Assembly: GCA_011800805.1 (NCBI GenBank)
Contig: MPNW01000113.1
Coordinates: 144,075 to 208,074 of the forward strand
Direction of reading: 5' to 3'
Source: Hirudo medicinalis
Taxonomy: Eukaryota > Annelida > Clitellata > Hirudinida > Hirudinidae
DNA length: 64,000 nucleotides
Shown: positions 26,901-40,200 of the stretch, in pieces
How the letters are laid out: each line of letters begins with the position of its first letter
Numbering within the stretch: the stretch's first letter is position 1
Program-made: the position numbers and the translations under genes
Notes under the pieces: generated by a model
Database searches by the model: none
Seen by the model: only the letters and a program-made list of their open reading frames with translations
What the model was told of the DNA's origin: nothing

Positions 26901-29900
26901 GCTCCTCATCAAATATTTTTGCTGCCTGATGAATAGAAAATTACAAAAACTTTTCGACGAGCGAGAAGCAAAAGACCGATTACTTTATCGTTGTTTGATT
27001 TAATGCATCTTATGAAGGAGGGCATGGCTTGGTTGAGGGTTTCAGTCAATTGCAGCAGGGACACCTGGCAGGAACAAAGCGATGATTTTACAAGCACAGA
27101 AGAACGTCTCTAACGCATTCGTCATCTCACATGAAACTGAGCACTGATGCTCGGAGGTTTGGTTTTTGATTTGCGAGACCCCGGTGGAGTTCTTTTGAGC
27201 ATCAAGTCCTTCCTGCCGTTACATGCCGTCTACAACGACAAAAACAATAACAGCAATGGTAATAATAACAAGATCAACAATAATAACATCGACACACTTA
27301 TATCACAAAAACAAACAAACTTGGAACTGCTTTAATCTCACTCTGGTTTGCAGACTTTTCCTAAAAAATCATTAGAGTATAAATTTAAACTGCCAAACAG
27401 GTTTAAAAGAGGATTCAGAGTAAGCACGCTCATAAGCAAGCTACATGCAGTTCCATGCAAACAATCTCCATGCACAGTTCAAAAGTTCAAACCCACCGAT
27501 CTTGTGCACAGAAATGCTGCTCGATCCCAGAACCAACCGTTTCGACGAGGGACAAAGAATGCTTGATGGGCGGGTGGCTCGGCCTTTTCCTCGGACTGCG
27601 AGTTTCGGACGAATAAACGACGCGGAATAAACAAAACGAAGAACTCACGAGATAACCGAATTTTGAGCAGTGAAACTTGAAATATAACTCGAACGGTCAT
27701 GCTTTCCAAGCAGCAAAAAATCGAACAACTCGGCAATGAAATGCGTACGACTTTTGTACTCGAGCAGTCGAGAGCACGAAAATTCACCTCAAAACGTATG
27801 GCTTTATCTGAGATATTCTGTACTTGCCTGCTTGAGTTGAAAGATTCATTCTGAATGCAATGATTGACATCAAAGAAGCAATAAAAAACAAACAGTTGCT
27901 GGAATTCTTCTTGTGTCGTCTGCCGGCATCGACGAACGCGTAACAGGCCTTGAAAAAAATCCTCACCATGGACCACCTCATGAGAGCAATGGGATCCTGA
28001 CCTTCAGAATGAATTGAGGTCAAATCATCATCCCAACATTTAAGCATTATGTTAACCAATTCACCACAACTCTTACAATTTTGCATGAAATGCAGAGATG
28101 GTGAAGTTTGAATATTTTAATTACACGAGGCTTAATTATAATTTCTACTGTCTTCGAGGCACCGCAATGCAAACGTATAAGTATATATCAGTATGTATAA
28201 GTATATATCAGTATGTATAAGTATATATCAGTATGTATAAGTATATATCAGTATGTATAAGTATATATCAGTATGTATAAGTATATATCAGTATGTATAA
28301 GTATATACATTTTTTTTATTTTATTTAGAATTCGTTTATTTCAAAACTCCGAACGAAGAACCCAAAAAACACAAAAAAATTTACAAATTCACGGCGTATC
28401 TCAAGGGAATATAATTCCGTCCAGGGGATAACCGTTGTTGTTATTATAACCGTTGTTGTTATTATAACCGTTGTTGTTATTATAACCGTTGTTGTTATTA
28501 TAAACGGTTACAAAATGACATTATTACGACGACCTGTTTGAAAGAGTCTTTACATAATTGATAAACTGAGAGTGAGAATCAATGTAAGTATATAAGTATG
28601 TTAAAGTATATATAAGTACTTATAACAGTATAACGGCTCAATATTTTCATTTAAACATGTTTTGTTAAAATATTTTGTTAACCGGTCGGTTATTAAAAAC
28701 TACAAATGTAGATTTAGTGACAAAGTTTTTTCGTACTTAAAACAGTGCAAGCATATAACTGAGCAAGCTGTCTCCTCCAAATGGCGAGCTTATTTTAACA
28801 AAACATGATTAAATGAAAGTATGTATAAGTATATATAAGTATGATTAAGTATATATAAGTGTTCATAAATATATATATAAGTATGCATAAATACATATAA
28901 GTATATATCAATGCATAAATAATCATGTTGACTTACATATTTCCCACAGGGGAGGGAATATCAATGATTCAAAATGAATGCAATGAGTGCTGATCACTTT
29001 AGAAAGCTCGCTAATGACAACCTTAAATTTAAATTGCAAAAGTTCTGCTGACACGATGCCGACGCATCGTCGCACGATCTGTTAATGATCACGATCGCAA
29101 GGATCGAGGAAGCTGCACACTCATGTTAAAGCACATTCATGTTAAAGCACAATATTCCACGACGACCTACCAATGAGCTCCTTGATGAAACTCATCTTGC
29201 TGCTTTTGAACAACATCAAAATGTCGTTTCGCATGAGGTCGATGTTCTTCTCCCTGAAGTCCTGGGGTTATTAATATAAAAGACATTAATATAAAAGACA
29301 ATATTATACTAAGATAAATATAGTCCCAATAATAATAATACTTAATATAATACTGATAATATTAGCAATCATTTTAGTGTAATCATGTCATTACCATTAC
29401 AAAAAGCATGACTTCCTCACTCTCATAACATTCAATTATTACATCATCAGACTCCTTATTAATTAGTCAAATCATCATTATCACTCAGCTCATTACATTC
29501 AATCAAGCAGCCAACCTGAATAGAATACTTCACTTTCCCAGCATAATGCACGATTCCAAAGGCACTTTGCTTCATTTGAGGCACTTCATAATAAGGACTG
29601 TTTTGATGGTTGCTATGGAACTTCGACAATAACGTCTCGTTGGTGGCTCCTGGGAAGCTGGAACGAACGGTGAACGAGTGAATGTCGAGTTCCAGGACGA
29701 CCAACAACCATGAAACCAACTTGGACTCCTCGTCGAGCAAGTGCAAGAGACCCGACGGTTTCTTGCTGAACAGTTCGAGACATCCCGTGTTGTCGATGAA
29801 TTCTATGTTTTCCCACAAGATTCCTTCCCTGGTGTACTCCTCCTGCTCCAACTTGAAAATATGTTGGTTGAAGTAATAGTGAAGATTTTCATTTGCATAA

Positions 29901-32900
29901 TTTATGCAAAACTGCTCAAAGCTGTTGTCATGGAAATCCTCGAACCCAAAAATATCCAGGATACCAATGCAGTTTCCCTAATGAGTTAAAAGGAGAGAAT
30001 AATTAATTAAGAAACGTCCGAAAAGTGCATGCGAGCATAGATTGCATCACCTGACTCCTTCTTTCACTGTGTTTTGAGAGCAAGAGGGTATTGATTTTAT
30101 AAACAATCCAATCAAACAAGGCACTGTACAAACATTTTGCAGTCGAATTTCGGGTAGAAATAGCCTGTTTAAGAACATTGCAAAATTTAAATAAAATTGG
30201 AATTTCGACATCAACGACTCACCTCCTCCATTTTGTTGCTCATGACTACAACCTCTCCACCTGCCTGTGTCCTTCTTTTTGTCAAAGCATCCAACAATGT
30301 TGTCTCTGAAACCTTGAAGACATTCAAATTAACTAAGGTAAATGGCACGTCATCGGAAATTTAATTATCGACGTCAACTCGCACCGACGCGAACGATCCG
30401 ACGATGCACGCATCAAACGATCCGACGATGCACGCATAGAACGATCCGACGATGCACGCATCGAACGATCGCGACCCGCACGTTAGCAAATCAACAATAA
30501 CCAGTTACATGTCAACTTGCACTTTCAAAAAGTGGAAAAACCTTAAGAAGCTGTGACACTATTGAAACTTCTTCCACATTCTTCACAGCAACACATTCAT
30601 CATGGTGACCTAACTCTGCTCTCTTCAAAAGTGAATTATGGATTTGAAAAAAAATTTTTTATCACAATGCTAACATTGATAACAGTTTAAATGTCCTAAC
30701 CTTTCTAAAGCCAATGTTTCCAAGATGCAGGATGGCACTCAAAACCACAAAGAGTCTGAAGCAAGTAAAGGAAGTTTAAGTGTCACTTAGTTGCAATCAT
30801 AATTAGCAACCAACCTGCTCTGTACATCACTTGAGAACCCAACAGCATCCATGGCATTTTTCAACCTGTGAAATTCCTGAGCCTCGAGGTCATTCGACTG
30901 GATGCAATTCCTTTCATCCTTTCACCAATCATTGCACAATCATTATGAAGTGTCTTTCTTTAGAAAGATTATTATGATTCCATACAAAATCTCAATATCC
31001 CTGGTAGAATAAGCTAGGCACAACAACAAATCCCTCAAAGATATATTTTAATTTTAGTTAATTTATATTTGTATAGCATCATATGCATCAGAGAGGATTT
31101 TTTGGTAGCAGTGTAAGCTGGGTTGTGAATACGACACATCGTGACTCCTGCCATTAATGCCAGGAACAAGAAGGCAACCCTCTGAGCTAACTTCTCATTA
31201 GGAATAATAGAAATGTAGCTTGGCCATTGTGCGATTACGACGTTGACGTACGTACATGCACACACATGTGTACCTACCCACATACATACATGTATGCACA
31301 CACATATGTACCTACCCACATACATACATGTATGCACACACATATGTACCTACCCACATACATACATGTATGCACACACATATGTACCTACCCACATACA
31401 TACATGTATGCACACACATATGTACCTACCTACATACATACTTATGCAACTTTACTTTTAGAGAGGATGCAATGATATCAATTCATTCGACTTCAGATGC
31501 AATTAAAAATAGACTCCATCTATTTTGAATAATTTTGATGACTAACAGGTGCAACAAGCAACTGAGCAAATCAATCAAGTTACAAGATGGCCATTATTTA
31601 AATTAAATAAAAACGTTCGTAAAATAATAATTCCAATAATTTTTCAATGTCGTTGGCACCGACAACGTCGAGCAGTCACAAGCCTTACTCACGGTCGGTA
31701 ACGACCACGGGAGTAGGCAGGAGTTACGAAAACGACAAAGATCCGATTTTAAAACATACTATTAAGCACCATAACGAAGTCACTTTTTAAGTGAAGTTAA
31801 TTCAAGTAGCTTTGAATTGAAGGTCTCAGCACAGTTGGAGACAACAAAGCAGACCACCAGAAGCAAAAAATAACAAAAGAAAATTGATCAACTTACATGG
31901 TTCAAATAAAAATAGTCTGCAACTTTTGTAAGATGCAAAGCAACCTTTTCAGAGTCACTTGCACCAGCTATTAAATAGTAGAAAACATGGTAATTCCTGA
32001 AATAAATAGCAGCAAATGTGTAACACCCGCGAACAAAAAAATGAGCCTTCTTGGATCGAACCTCTCGCAGGCAGCTTGAGAAACAATCCGAGATTTTTCC
32101 AAAAGGTATTTTTCCACTGTGGCCCTAAAAGATTTGAAGTCACCATTACGTGACAATGCAAGACACGCAATCGTCGTTTACTTTCGTGCCGGCCGAAACC
32201 ATCTAAGAACTAATCCTTTAATTTGCATGCCATTTTGTGGCTTTCACTTATTTATTACATACAAATTCACTCACCCATAAACAGTACCATCTTCTCTATA
32301 AGAAACTTGAACGAACTTCCCAAACCTGCTTGAATTGTTGTTGTGCACTGTTTTTGCATTCCCAAATGCCTGCACATCAAAACATCAGAATCCCTTTATC
32401 ATATTTAAATTGCAACAATTATAGACATATAATGTCAAAAACAAGTAGAAAAATATCAAATGTTTGGTCAAAACTATGACCACCTAAACGTTAACTTATT
32501 TATGATTATGAAAACAATGACAGATCTCTGAATGGTGTTTCACCGATGTTGCTTAATGAAACTTAATAATCAAATAAAATAGATTTCATGCAGATAGAGA
32601 TTTCAAATGTAACCGAATCTTGCGGCCGACGAGTTCGGCAAAATAATGTCGTGCGATTATTAAGTAACTGCATGCGGAAAAATAAATGCCCGACATTTAA
32701 AATGTGTTTAGGAAAATCATTGATTCGTAGGAGAACAAACAAGTTCATTATTTTAATTTTAGCCACCAAATGACATCAATTAAACCAGCAGATATTGATG
32801 GATTAAAATCTATCAGTTTGAAAATACCTCAAGAACAGGACCAACTCCAGCAATGTGCTTTTCAATGCCATTGCTATAAAAATTCCTCTGACTCAAGGCA

Positions 32901-33682
32901 GACAAGTGATGAAGAAGAAAGTTGGCATTCTCGGTTTTTCCTGAACCCGATTCTCCTGATATAACAATGCACTGATTCTTCTTATTGGTCACCATGTTGT
33001 GATAAGCTGCATCCGCAATTGCAAATATGTGGGGGGGAAGATCGCTCAATCTTTTATTTTGGTACATTTCCACAAACTTTGGATTGTAAATTGGAAAGTA
33101 ATAAAATGGATTTATTGATATCAGAATTGAACCAATGTATGTATAAATGGAATTATTTTCAAAGCGTTTCTTCAAATTATCAAGCAAAGTGCTTTCATTG
33201 AGCTCAGGCAGATTGCACAAGTCTGGATAATCTTTTGCACGCCGTTTGGTCATCAATCCAGTCAGATATTTCCCTGATCCTTCAGCATATGTAATTCCAA
33301 AATTGGGCAAGCCTAACTTTCCCTGTAATTTTCGTCTCAAAACCAATTTGTAATGAGAAGGCATAGAAACATTGCTTTGTAGGGCAAATGGCCACAATCT
33401 TTGAACAATAAGTGGGGATTCATCTTCATGAAGAGCCCTTTCCTTACATGACATTCCATCAGTAAACAGAACTTCTACAATTTCAAGGTTTGACACATGT
33501 TCAGAGCTTAATTCAGGCATGACTTTGATTGCTTTTTTGATGACATCAATAGTTCGGCTAGATGGCACACAGGACACTGACATTTCATAATTTTCTGAAA
33601 CTCCAGGGACATTTTGCAAAACAAGATGCAGCTTAGAACTCGCATTGTTGTGTGAAGGGTATGATTCTGTACAAGAATACAT
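20956..33682 (-). CDS. MYO9: Class IX unconventional myosin with RhoGAP domain
   Basis: Complete single-headed, Rho-inactivating motor, transcribed right to left. The first methionine is at 33682. An N-terminal RA-like region (about residues 15-115) is followed by the motor, with P-loop GESGSGKT near 32950, switch [11 protein letters not shown] near 32310, the relay segment DIFGFEDF near 29960, [10 protein letters not shown] near 29740, and the actin-binding end [10 protein letters not shown] near 27020. IQ-type segments lie at 26020-26400. A charged low-complexity tail follows. Then come a conserved helical segment (24200-23280), a C1 zinc-binding domain (about 23165-22870, [18 protein letters not shown]) and a RhoGAP domain with its arginine finger in GLYRKPG near 22510, continuing through [16 protein letters not shown] to about 21840. 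A short coiled C-terminal tail runs through exons 21461 and leftward, 21426-21344 and 21142-20956, ending at TGA 20956-20958. The domain order matches MYO9A/B exactly. The family moves on actin and switches off RhoA. Most introns are small, and one of 34 nt is exceptional. Confidence 0.93.
25201..25243. repeat. 43-nt hairpin repeat, family 1 copy a
   Basis: Perfect 9-bp inverted ends (GGTCAGTCT and AGACTGACC) enclose a smaller internal hairpin. It lies in a myosin IX intron. The copy at 39765-39807 has the same length and about 79% identity. Confidence 0.7.
28175..28307. repeat. 20-bp minisatellite in myosin IX intron
   Basis: About 6.6 units of GTATAAGTATATATCAGTAT, almost without variation, so it is recent or homogenised. 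Diverged GTATATATAAGTAT-like sequence recurs at 28590-28920, suggesting an older, larger array. Confidence 0.95.
28429..28503. repeat. 18-bp minisatellite in myosin IX intron
   Basis: Four identical units of ATAACCGTTGTTGTTATT. The final unit runs into AACGGTT, which can pair with AACCGTT inside the units. Confidence 0.93.
30391..30470. repeat. 24-bp minisatellite in myosin IX intron
   Basis: Three and a third units sharing AACGATCCGACGATGCACGC. It is much richer in G, C and CpG than the surrounding intron. Confidence 0.92.
31251..31442. repeat. 38-bp minisatellite in myosin IX intron
   Basis: About five units built from ACATACATACATGTATGCAC followed by ACACATATGTACCTACCC. The unit contains the palindromes ACATGT and ATACATGTAT. 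Repetitive open frames read on both strands here are repeat artefacts. Confidence 0.94.
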
Positions 33683-34556
33683 CTTCTGGTATAATCCTGG
33701 GTAAAAATAACTAATAGTTTCAACAAATTTGCAATCGCATCTTTAAAAGTCCTTTTAACTTATCAAAAACTTAGAAAACAAGCAAATAAAAATAAAAGAT
33801 TGCATACAAATAAGCAAATTACATAAACTGTAAGCACTTATACCTTGTATTACAACTGCTACAATTCCAAGCAGATTAACTGTTGTTCAAGTGCAGGCCA
33901 ACCGGACATTAAAACAAACACTGCCGTTGGTCAAGTTTCGAATAAAAAATCAAAAAGCCCTTAGAAACATTTCGCACTCAGACATATCCTTCAACGAAAA
34001 TCAATAAAACAACCCGCTGCGCAAATCTCATCGTATAAAATGCATTCAATCCCATTATTAACTTGTTTAAGAATAAATTAAATTGTTTTTGAATAGATGT
34101 TTAATTTTAAAATACTAATTTCATTACAAAATTAGCAAATGTAAATAATTCTTGTCACGCAAGGTTTATAATTAATGTTTTATTATAAATATAATAATTG
34201 ATAAAAATACATTCTTATTTCAATTTTTTTAATTCGCACAGACGGTTACTGGAATTACTCATTTAATCACATCTGCCCCTATATTACCTCAAAGTTACCA
34301 TTTTTGATTGGGTCATGCTTTGGAGGAGATCAGACATTTTCAATATCTGCTAATCTTTGGAAATATAATAAAATTATATTATTGTATTATTATATTACAT
34401 ATCAAGTTAATCAAATGGATTTGATATCTTTTATGTAGGTATCGCTCAAGGCTAACGTAAGACAACAGAAAAATTTAATCTGTCGCTAAGGGACTGCATT
34501 ATAGCAGTCGCGGACGCGTTTTTATAAATTAAAATAATTTAATTTTGTAGTCTGCA
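33683..34556. promoter_or_regulatory. Head-to-head promoter region of MYO9 and AAR2
   Basis: The 874 bp between the two start codons must hold both 5' UTRs and promoters, unless an upstream non-coding exon exists. It is AT-rich and I see no clear TATA box or known element. Bidirectional regulation is an inference from gene layout only. Confidence 0.5.
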
Positions 34557-36304
34557 ATGGATATGTCCAAAGGTTTTCCATCGAGAAGTACGGATATGCC
34601 TAATGACCAAGCTATATGGCTTTTTGAAACTGGATCTATTTTGGTAGTTTTGGATATGCCAGTGGGATCTGAGTTCGGGATTGATTGCAACTCTTGGGAA
34701 ACAGGTCATAAGTTTAAAGGTATAAAGATGATACCTCCAGGCTTTCATTACATTCACTACAGGTATATTTCACTTTTGAGCTTGTTGTGCAAAGGCTTTT
34801 GTCCCAAAAGCAATAGCTTTTTGAAGTTGATAGCAGATAGTATGTAAATTAATGCTGCTGTTATTAAAGTCATTTAAATTGTATAACTTGGTTGCAATGG
34901 CATAATTTCATTTTGGCCAGGCTTTTATTTTACACTATGAATTTGATTACGTTTTTTTTGTCTGTTTTTGATCATGTCTCTTAACATTTGTTATTCTGTT
35001 CATTGAAATTTCTTTAACTTTGAATTAAATTGAAATTTCTTTAATTTTAAATTGCACATATATAAAATAAATAAGGCTTTAATTTACTTAAGTTAACTAT
35101 TGATGCAAATTATTAGTTTGAAAACATTATCACTGTTCTTCTGATGATTTTTAATTTTTAGTGTGAAATGTAAAGATCGTCAATTTGTACCCAGAACGGG
35201 CATGATGAGGTTTTTCAAACCAAAAGAATTTATTGTTACTTCCTGGAATAACTGCACTGAAGGTTGGTTGGATGCCGGTGGAATTGTTTGAATAATTTAA
35301 GTATTTCAATTAATTCATGATTGTAGAACTTTCCAATGTTCCTGACTCTTCTGATGTCATAGAGAAACTAAAGTCAAATAAAGAGGAACTGGACAGATAT
35401 TTGGGCGTTTATCCCTATGAAAGGTTGACACCATTTTTCCTAACTGATGGTTATGATTGACCTAAATTGTGTGTTTCACATTGCAGCTTAAAGAAATGGG
35501 TTTCCCTGACAAATTATATCAATGCTGAATGTGTTGATAGAGTTAACCCCTTATGTGGAATTGTCTATTCAGCAACATTGTTTGAATCTGAGCCAAGCAA
35601 CAGTCAATCGAGGATGCAGGCACAAAAGGAGAATGCAACATCTAAAAATCCTTCATCCCAAACTATGGAACTGCCTGACATGAAAGCTGTGCCTGGCACC
35701 GAGCTGAGATTTCTTCAAATCGCAGAAAGGTCGTTCTCTTCGATTTCAACGCCTTCAGATAAAACTACACTTGCAATGGACCACAGCCACAGGCTCGAAG
35801 AATTGTTTGAGGCTGTTAAACATCTTGTGAAACATGATTTAGTTCTGGCTGAGCTGCAAATATCCTTCATTTGCTTTCTGGTTGGTCAGGTATGTGACAT
35901 CATTCTACAATGATTTTAATTAACTCTGAGAATATCAGACAATGTATTATGAGAATTTATTGCAGGTGTTTGAAGCGTTCGAACAGTGGAAAAAACTGGT
36001 CGGATTGCTCTGTAACTGTGTTGCTGCAGTTGAACAGCATCATGAGCTATATAGCCAATTCATTGGAATTCTTCACTATCACATCAGGGAGATTCCTGAG
36101 GACTTTTTTGTTGATATTGTGACTAGAAGTAACTTCCTTTCAAGTTGTTTGACCAACTTGTTTGAAAACATTCAAGTCTGCGATTGTCCCGATAGTCTCA
36201 AGAAGAAGGCAGAAAAGTTCAAGAGCAACTTAGAAAAGCGATTTGCATGGAATTTTGATTGTGAATCTGGCGAATATGCTCCTGTCCTTGTTGAATCGAG
36301 TTGA
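34557..36304 (+). CDS. AAR2: AAR2 splicing factor homologue
   Basis: AAR2 binds PRP8 and holds it during cytoplasmic U5 snRNP assembly. Six exons with consistent phases: 34557-34762, 35162-35262, 35327-35423, 35487-35889, 35966-36304. A further small intron inside the first exon cannot be excluded. Family landmarks are clear: [17 protein letters not shown] and [11 protein letters not shown] in the N-terminal domain, TGMMRFF, a tyrosine-rich [28 protein letters not shown], and the C-terminal helical domain with [27 protein letters not shown] and the ending APVLVES. Length and motif order match the human protein (about 384 residues). Stop codon at 36302-36304. Confidence 0.96.
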
Positions 36305-36358
36305 TAAGATTCTTGTTGTTGATAATCGACAGTTTGTTGTATTTTCTGGCAACATTTT

Positions 36359-36364
36359 AAATAA
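36359..36364 (+). terminator. AAR2 polyadenylation signal
   Basis: AATAAA 55 nt after the AAR2 stop codon, the first such motif downstream. Position and hexamer are typical, though cleavage itself is not shown. Confidence 0.6.
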
Positions 36365-37263
36365 ACTACTCTTGGGATGAATTAAAAAAATTGGATACAC
36401 TAATGAGTCAAATCACATTACTTACATTTGGGATGCCCAGGATAATCAAACATATCGTAAATAATTGTTTCCTAAAGTAATACATTTAATTTAATTCAAT
36501 GGTTTTATTTGTAAAACTGGTTGCATCATTGGTTAAAAGGGTGCAGCATTGAAGATAGACTTGGTTTTGCTTTTATCCTGTGAAGTTTTATGTAAGGACA
36601 AAAGAGAAAGTATTTGTTTTTTGCGTAAGTTTTTTGCGTAGTATGGAAGATAGATTAGGATTTTAATTATTTTGCCTTCTAAAAGTGGTGTTTTGATAAG
36701 TATGACTTCACTTGTTCTCGCATTTACTCAAATGTTCCTGTGTGCCACCACCCCAACAAAAAAGAATTAAATTCTGCTTAAATGAAAAACTTCAAAATTG
36801 ACATTGGACAAATAGCTTTATTCCAGATAAAGTGATAGTCTAGGATTTCTTTGTATATATCGCACAAACTGATATTTTTTATGTTTATGAGAAATTTCTG
36901 CCAGAATGATTATCAGTTCCTTTAGAAAATCACGGAATGTTTTAATTTAACATTAAAATATATTCTTTAGGATCGATTATTGTTCGAACATAATTGTTGC
37001 CAAAATCATTTGCAGTCATGAATGTCTCAAGTTTCAAATTCAATGTGACCATTATGCTTTGAAGGAAGGCAAGACGACGTGATACATAAACGTATTGCGT
37101 AAGAAGAAACTAGTCGTCAGTCGTGCTATCTTGGTCTCTAAGTACATCGATGGCTGACTAATAACTTTCCTGAGTGACTCTTTCATCGACCCTATTTTAT
37201 ACGATTAGAATGAAAAATATTTCATTGACAGCACATCTGTACATTTTTCATTGGAACTCAGTT
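36365..37263. other. Intergenic between convergent AAR2 and NCAM-like genes
   Basis: AT-rich sequence holding the 3' UTR of the minus-strand gene. No coding or RNA feature recognised. Confidence 0.5.
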
Positions 37264-40200
37264 TTACTGAAGCGAGTTGATGCCAAATAAGGACAATGGA
37301 AAAAGAAGGAACAGGAGCGAGGTACGAATGGAATTAGATGATCCTTGGTATGAACCTGCCCTGTAGAGTTCTAGAAATTCATTTTAGACAGTTGATGTGA
37401 GTCGGATTTAATCTCAAACTATTTAATTGTGATATGGGTTATTAATTTGTGATATTTAAGTTAATCATGGATTTATTACTTATTATTACTATTATTGTTA
37501 TCGTCATTGTTATAATTATCATTATTATTATTGTGGGTATTATAGATGAAAACATTTGAATTCATTAAAGTTGAAACATTCATTCATTTTAAATTATTTC
37601 ATTCATTCAAAATTCATTTGAACTACCTGCAGCAGTTTTAAAGACAAATTTTTCATTTGATCCCGAAGAACCGAGATCTGTTTTGGCAATGATTTCGACT
37701 TGATACTCGGTTTTTGGATTCAAATATTGCAGGTTGTGCTCTAGTGACGGCTTGTAGACATTCTCCTTCTTATTCTCAACCTTCCATTCTTCCAACGCTT
37801 CAACCGATCCATCATTCTTGACTCTCACCTAAATGGTGACATCATTCATTCGTTTAACAATGCACTCAACAAATGGATTGCTTACTTTCTTATAACGAAT
37901 CTCGTATTCTTTGATTGGCTTTCCTCCACTTTTTGGTTTCTCCCAAGTTAATTTGTATCCCCAGGCATCTTTTCCATGTCTAGATGAAGTCACCTTTATC
38001 GGGTAAGGTTTGGCTGCCAGGCATGAAAATGTTCTTATTATTTTGTTTTAATCAAAACGAAATATTTCAATTAGAAGAACAACTGCAATGACAAAACATT
38101 TGCAGGTGAATTATTTAATTCAACCAAATTGTTTCAACTAGGTACAATTAAGACCAATTTAAATGAAGCAGAGAGAACCTACTCAAATTCATTGTGGTAA
38201 CTTTAAATTCAAAGAAGGAGCCCGCCCCGACCTCGTTTTTTGCCCTTATCTTGAAAGTATAAATGGACCCTGGTTTAAGGTTTTCTATTTTTATATCGTG
38301 CTCTGAAATACAAACACAATTTGTTAATGCGGTTTCATGAAGTCTGCTCGCTCGAACTCCTCACCATTTCTCGCTGATGTAGAGTTACTCGGTCGATCTG
38401 CATAGAGTCGAAAGACTTTATAATATAATTTAACGTTGAATGAGTAGTTCAATTCCTACCCATAATATTGTAATCGAAAGCCTTGTGGTCGTATTCAACT
38501 CTATAACCAACTAGTTTAACTCCTCCAGTTGAACGTGGTGGGACAACACCAAGTACCACCAAGTTAGGAGAGTTTTCTCTTAAATGCACATCAGTTGGTG
38601 CATCCGGTAGAACTGGAAAGGAATCAAATTTAAAAATAAATTGCATCAAATTAGACCCATTCAAAAATTATTAACAGGCTTTGCTAAGCACAATCTTGAG
38701 GTCGTTAGATCCTTTGCTGTTTGTTGCCCTGCACATGTAATCTCCAAATATCCAACTTTGATCAGCCTCCTTCACTCTTATCTGAAGTTTAAACGAATTC
38801 ATAAGATTTTTCAATATTAAATTAAATAAATGAATTCAGATCATTTTTATTTTATTGGAGCAGTGATTTAATCAGAACTTTGTCACTGAGGGAGATGGGT
38901 ATTAACCAAAAGCCGGGGATGCTTGTACCCTTGGGCTACAGACTTCACCGAGGACGTCATCTGATGACTCCTTTTTTGTTATTTCAAGGCCAAACTGAAA
39001 TCTGATTTCTTCATTGTAGACGTTTATAAAAGTCAGGAGGTGGCGTTAGTCATGGGGCCGAACAGATCACAAATTAATTGGTCAAGGCAACACTTGCAAT
39101 TAATTTTCTGGTTGTTTGGGAATGTGCACCCTCTCCACACTCCCTCAAAGAGATGTCGTCAAAATTGGAGGGGGTAGATTTGGAGATTGTCATCTTGGTT
39201 GCCGATGCTCATTTTAACGTTTAGGCATCCATATCATCACAATCTAATCATACATCATCAATAATTATTGAATTATAATTCATTAGGGGTCCTTCAAATA
39301 TAATTACAAATGAAACCTGAAGACTGGTGTTAGTTGCTGAGGTAAAAATATGGAATGAGTCGTTGTTGGTGAGTATTCTGTCGTATCTCATCCATTGGAA
39401 CGTAGGATGAGGGTAAGCCTGAGCATGACACGTGATGTTGTGGTGTCGACCGACCCAACTGTGCACTTCCTTCGTGTGATTTCCAGCAAATTTTGGCTTG
39501 TCTAATTAAAATAAATATTACAATGTTATTTTACTAAAGCATTGCCATCATAATTTGGCAGTGATTAATTACTATTAAAGATTTATTTTTATTAGACTTT
39601 CAAAAGTTTTAGTTGCGGCCAGTCTTTCTGCTGCATTGCTGCGCATTGGGCTTTGTATGATTTCGTCCGAACATTAAAACATTTACCGTATTTTTAAGAA
39701 TTTAGAGTAATTGATCAATTAAAATACATTAATGCTAAAAAGGAACTAAATAAAATAACTCAATGGTCAGCCTTAAGGAAGCGTGCGCTTCCACTATCAG
39801 ACTGACCTTCATTATAAAATTAAAGTTTTTTAAAGCATATAACATGCATTTGACTGTAATAATCACTGAATCAGACATTTTAAGCAATTTCTACAGTGAT
39901 TTATACAGAAATTTATCACTGGGGTGATGCCCAAGGGCCGGGGTGAATCTGGACTTTGTTGCATTCTGAAAGTTTGCCCGGTTTTGTCTGATTGCTTGCT
40001 GAGCACATTGCAGCTGTTCTTCACAATTGCAATTATTGAATCAGCCAGACTGTGTAACATCTTGGATCATGGTCATAATTTACAACAAAAGACATGCACG
40101 ATTTATTTCCGCATATCTACACGAGCTCACATAAATCTTAACAAATTAACACTTAAAATGTGTTGCAAGTTAAACAATTTGAATTTTTGAATGATTGTTG

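Noticed and set aside
28175..31442. Regularly repeated units that could suggest a CRISPR array
   Set aside because: The units are contiguous without unique spacers, lie in introns of an animal gene, and no cas-like gene exists.
31227..31528. Three repetitive plus-strand frames (histidine, tyrosine and threonine rich)
   Set aside because: They are the 38-bp minisatellite read in three frames, inside a myosin IX intron.
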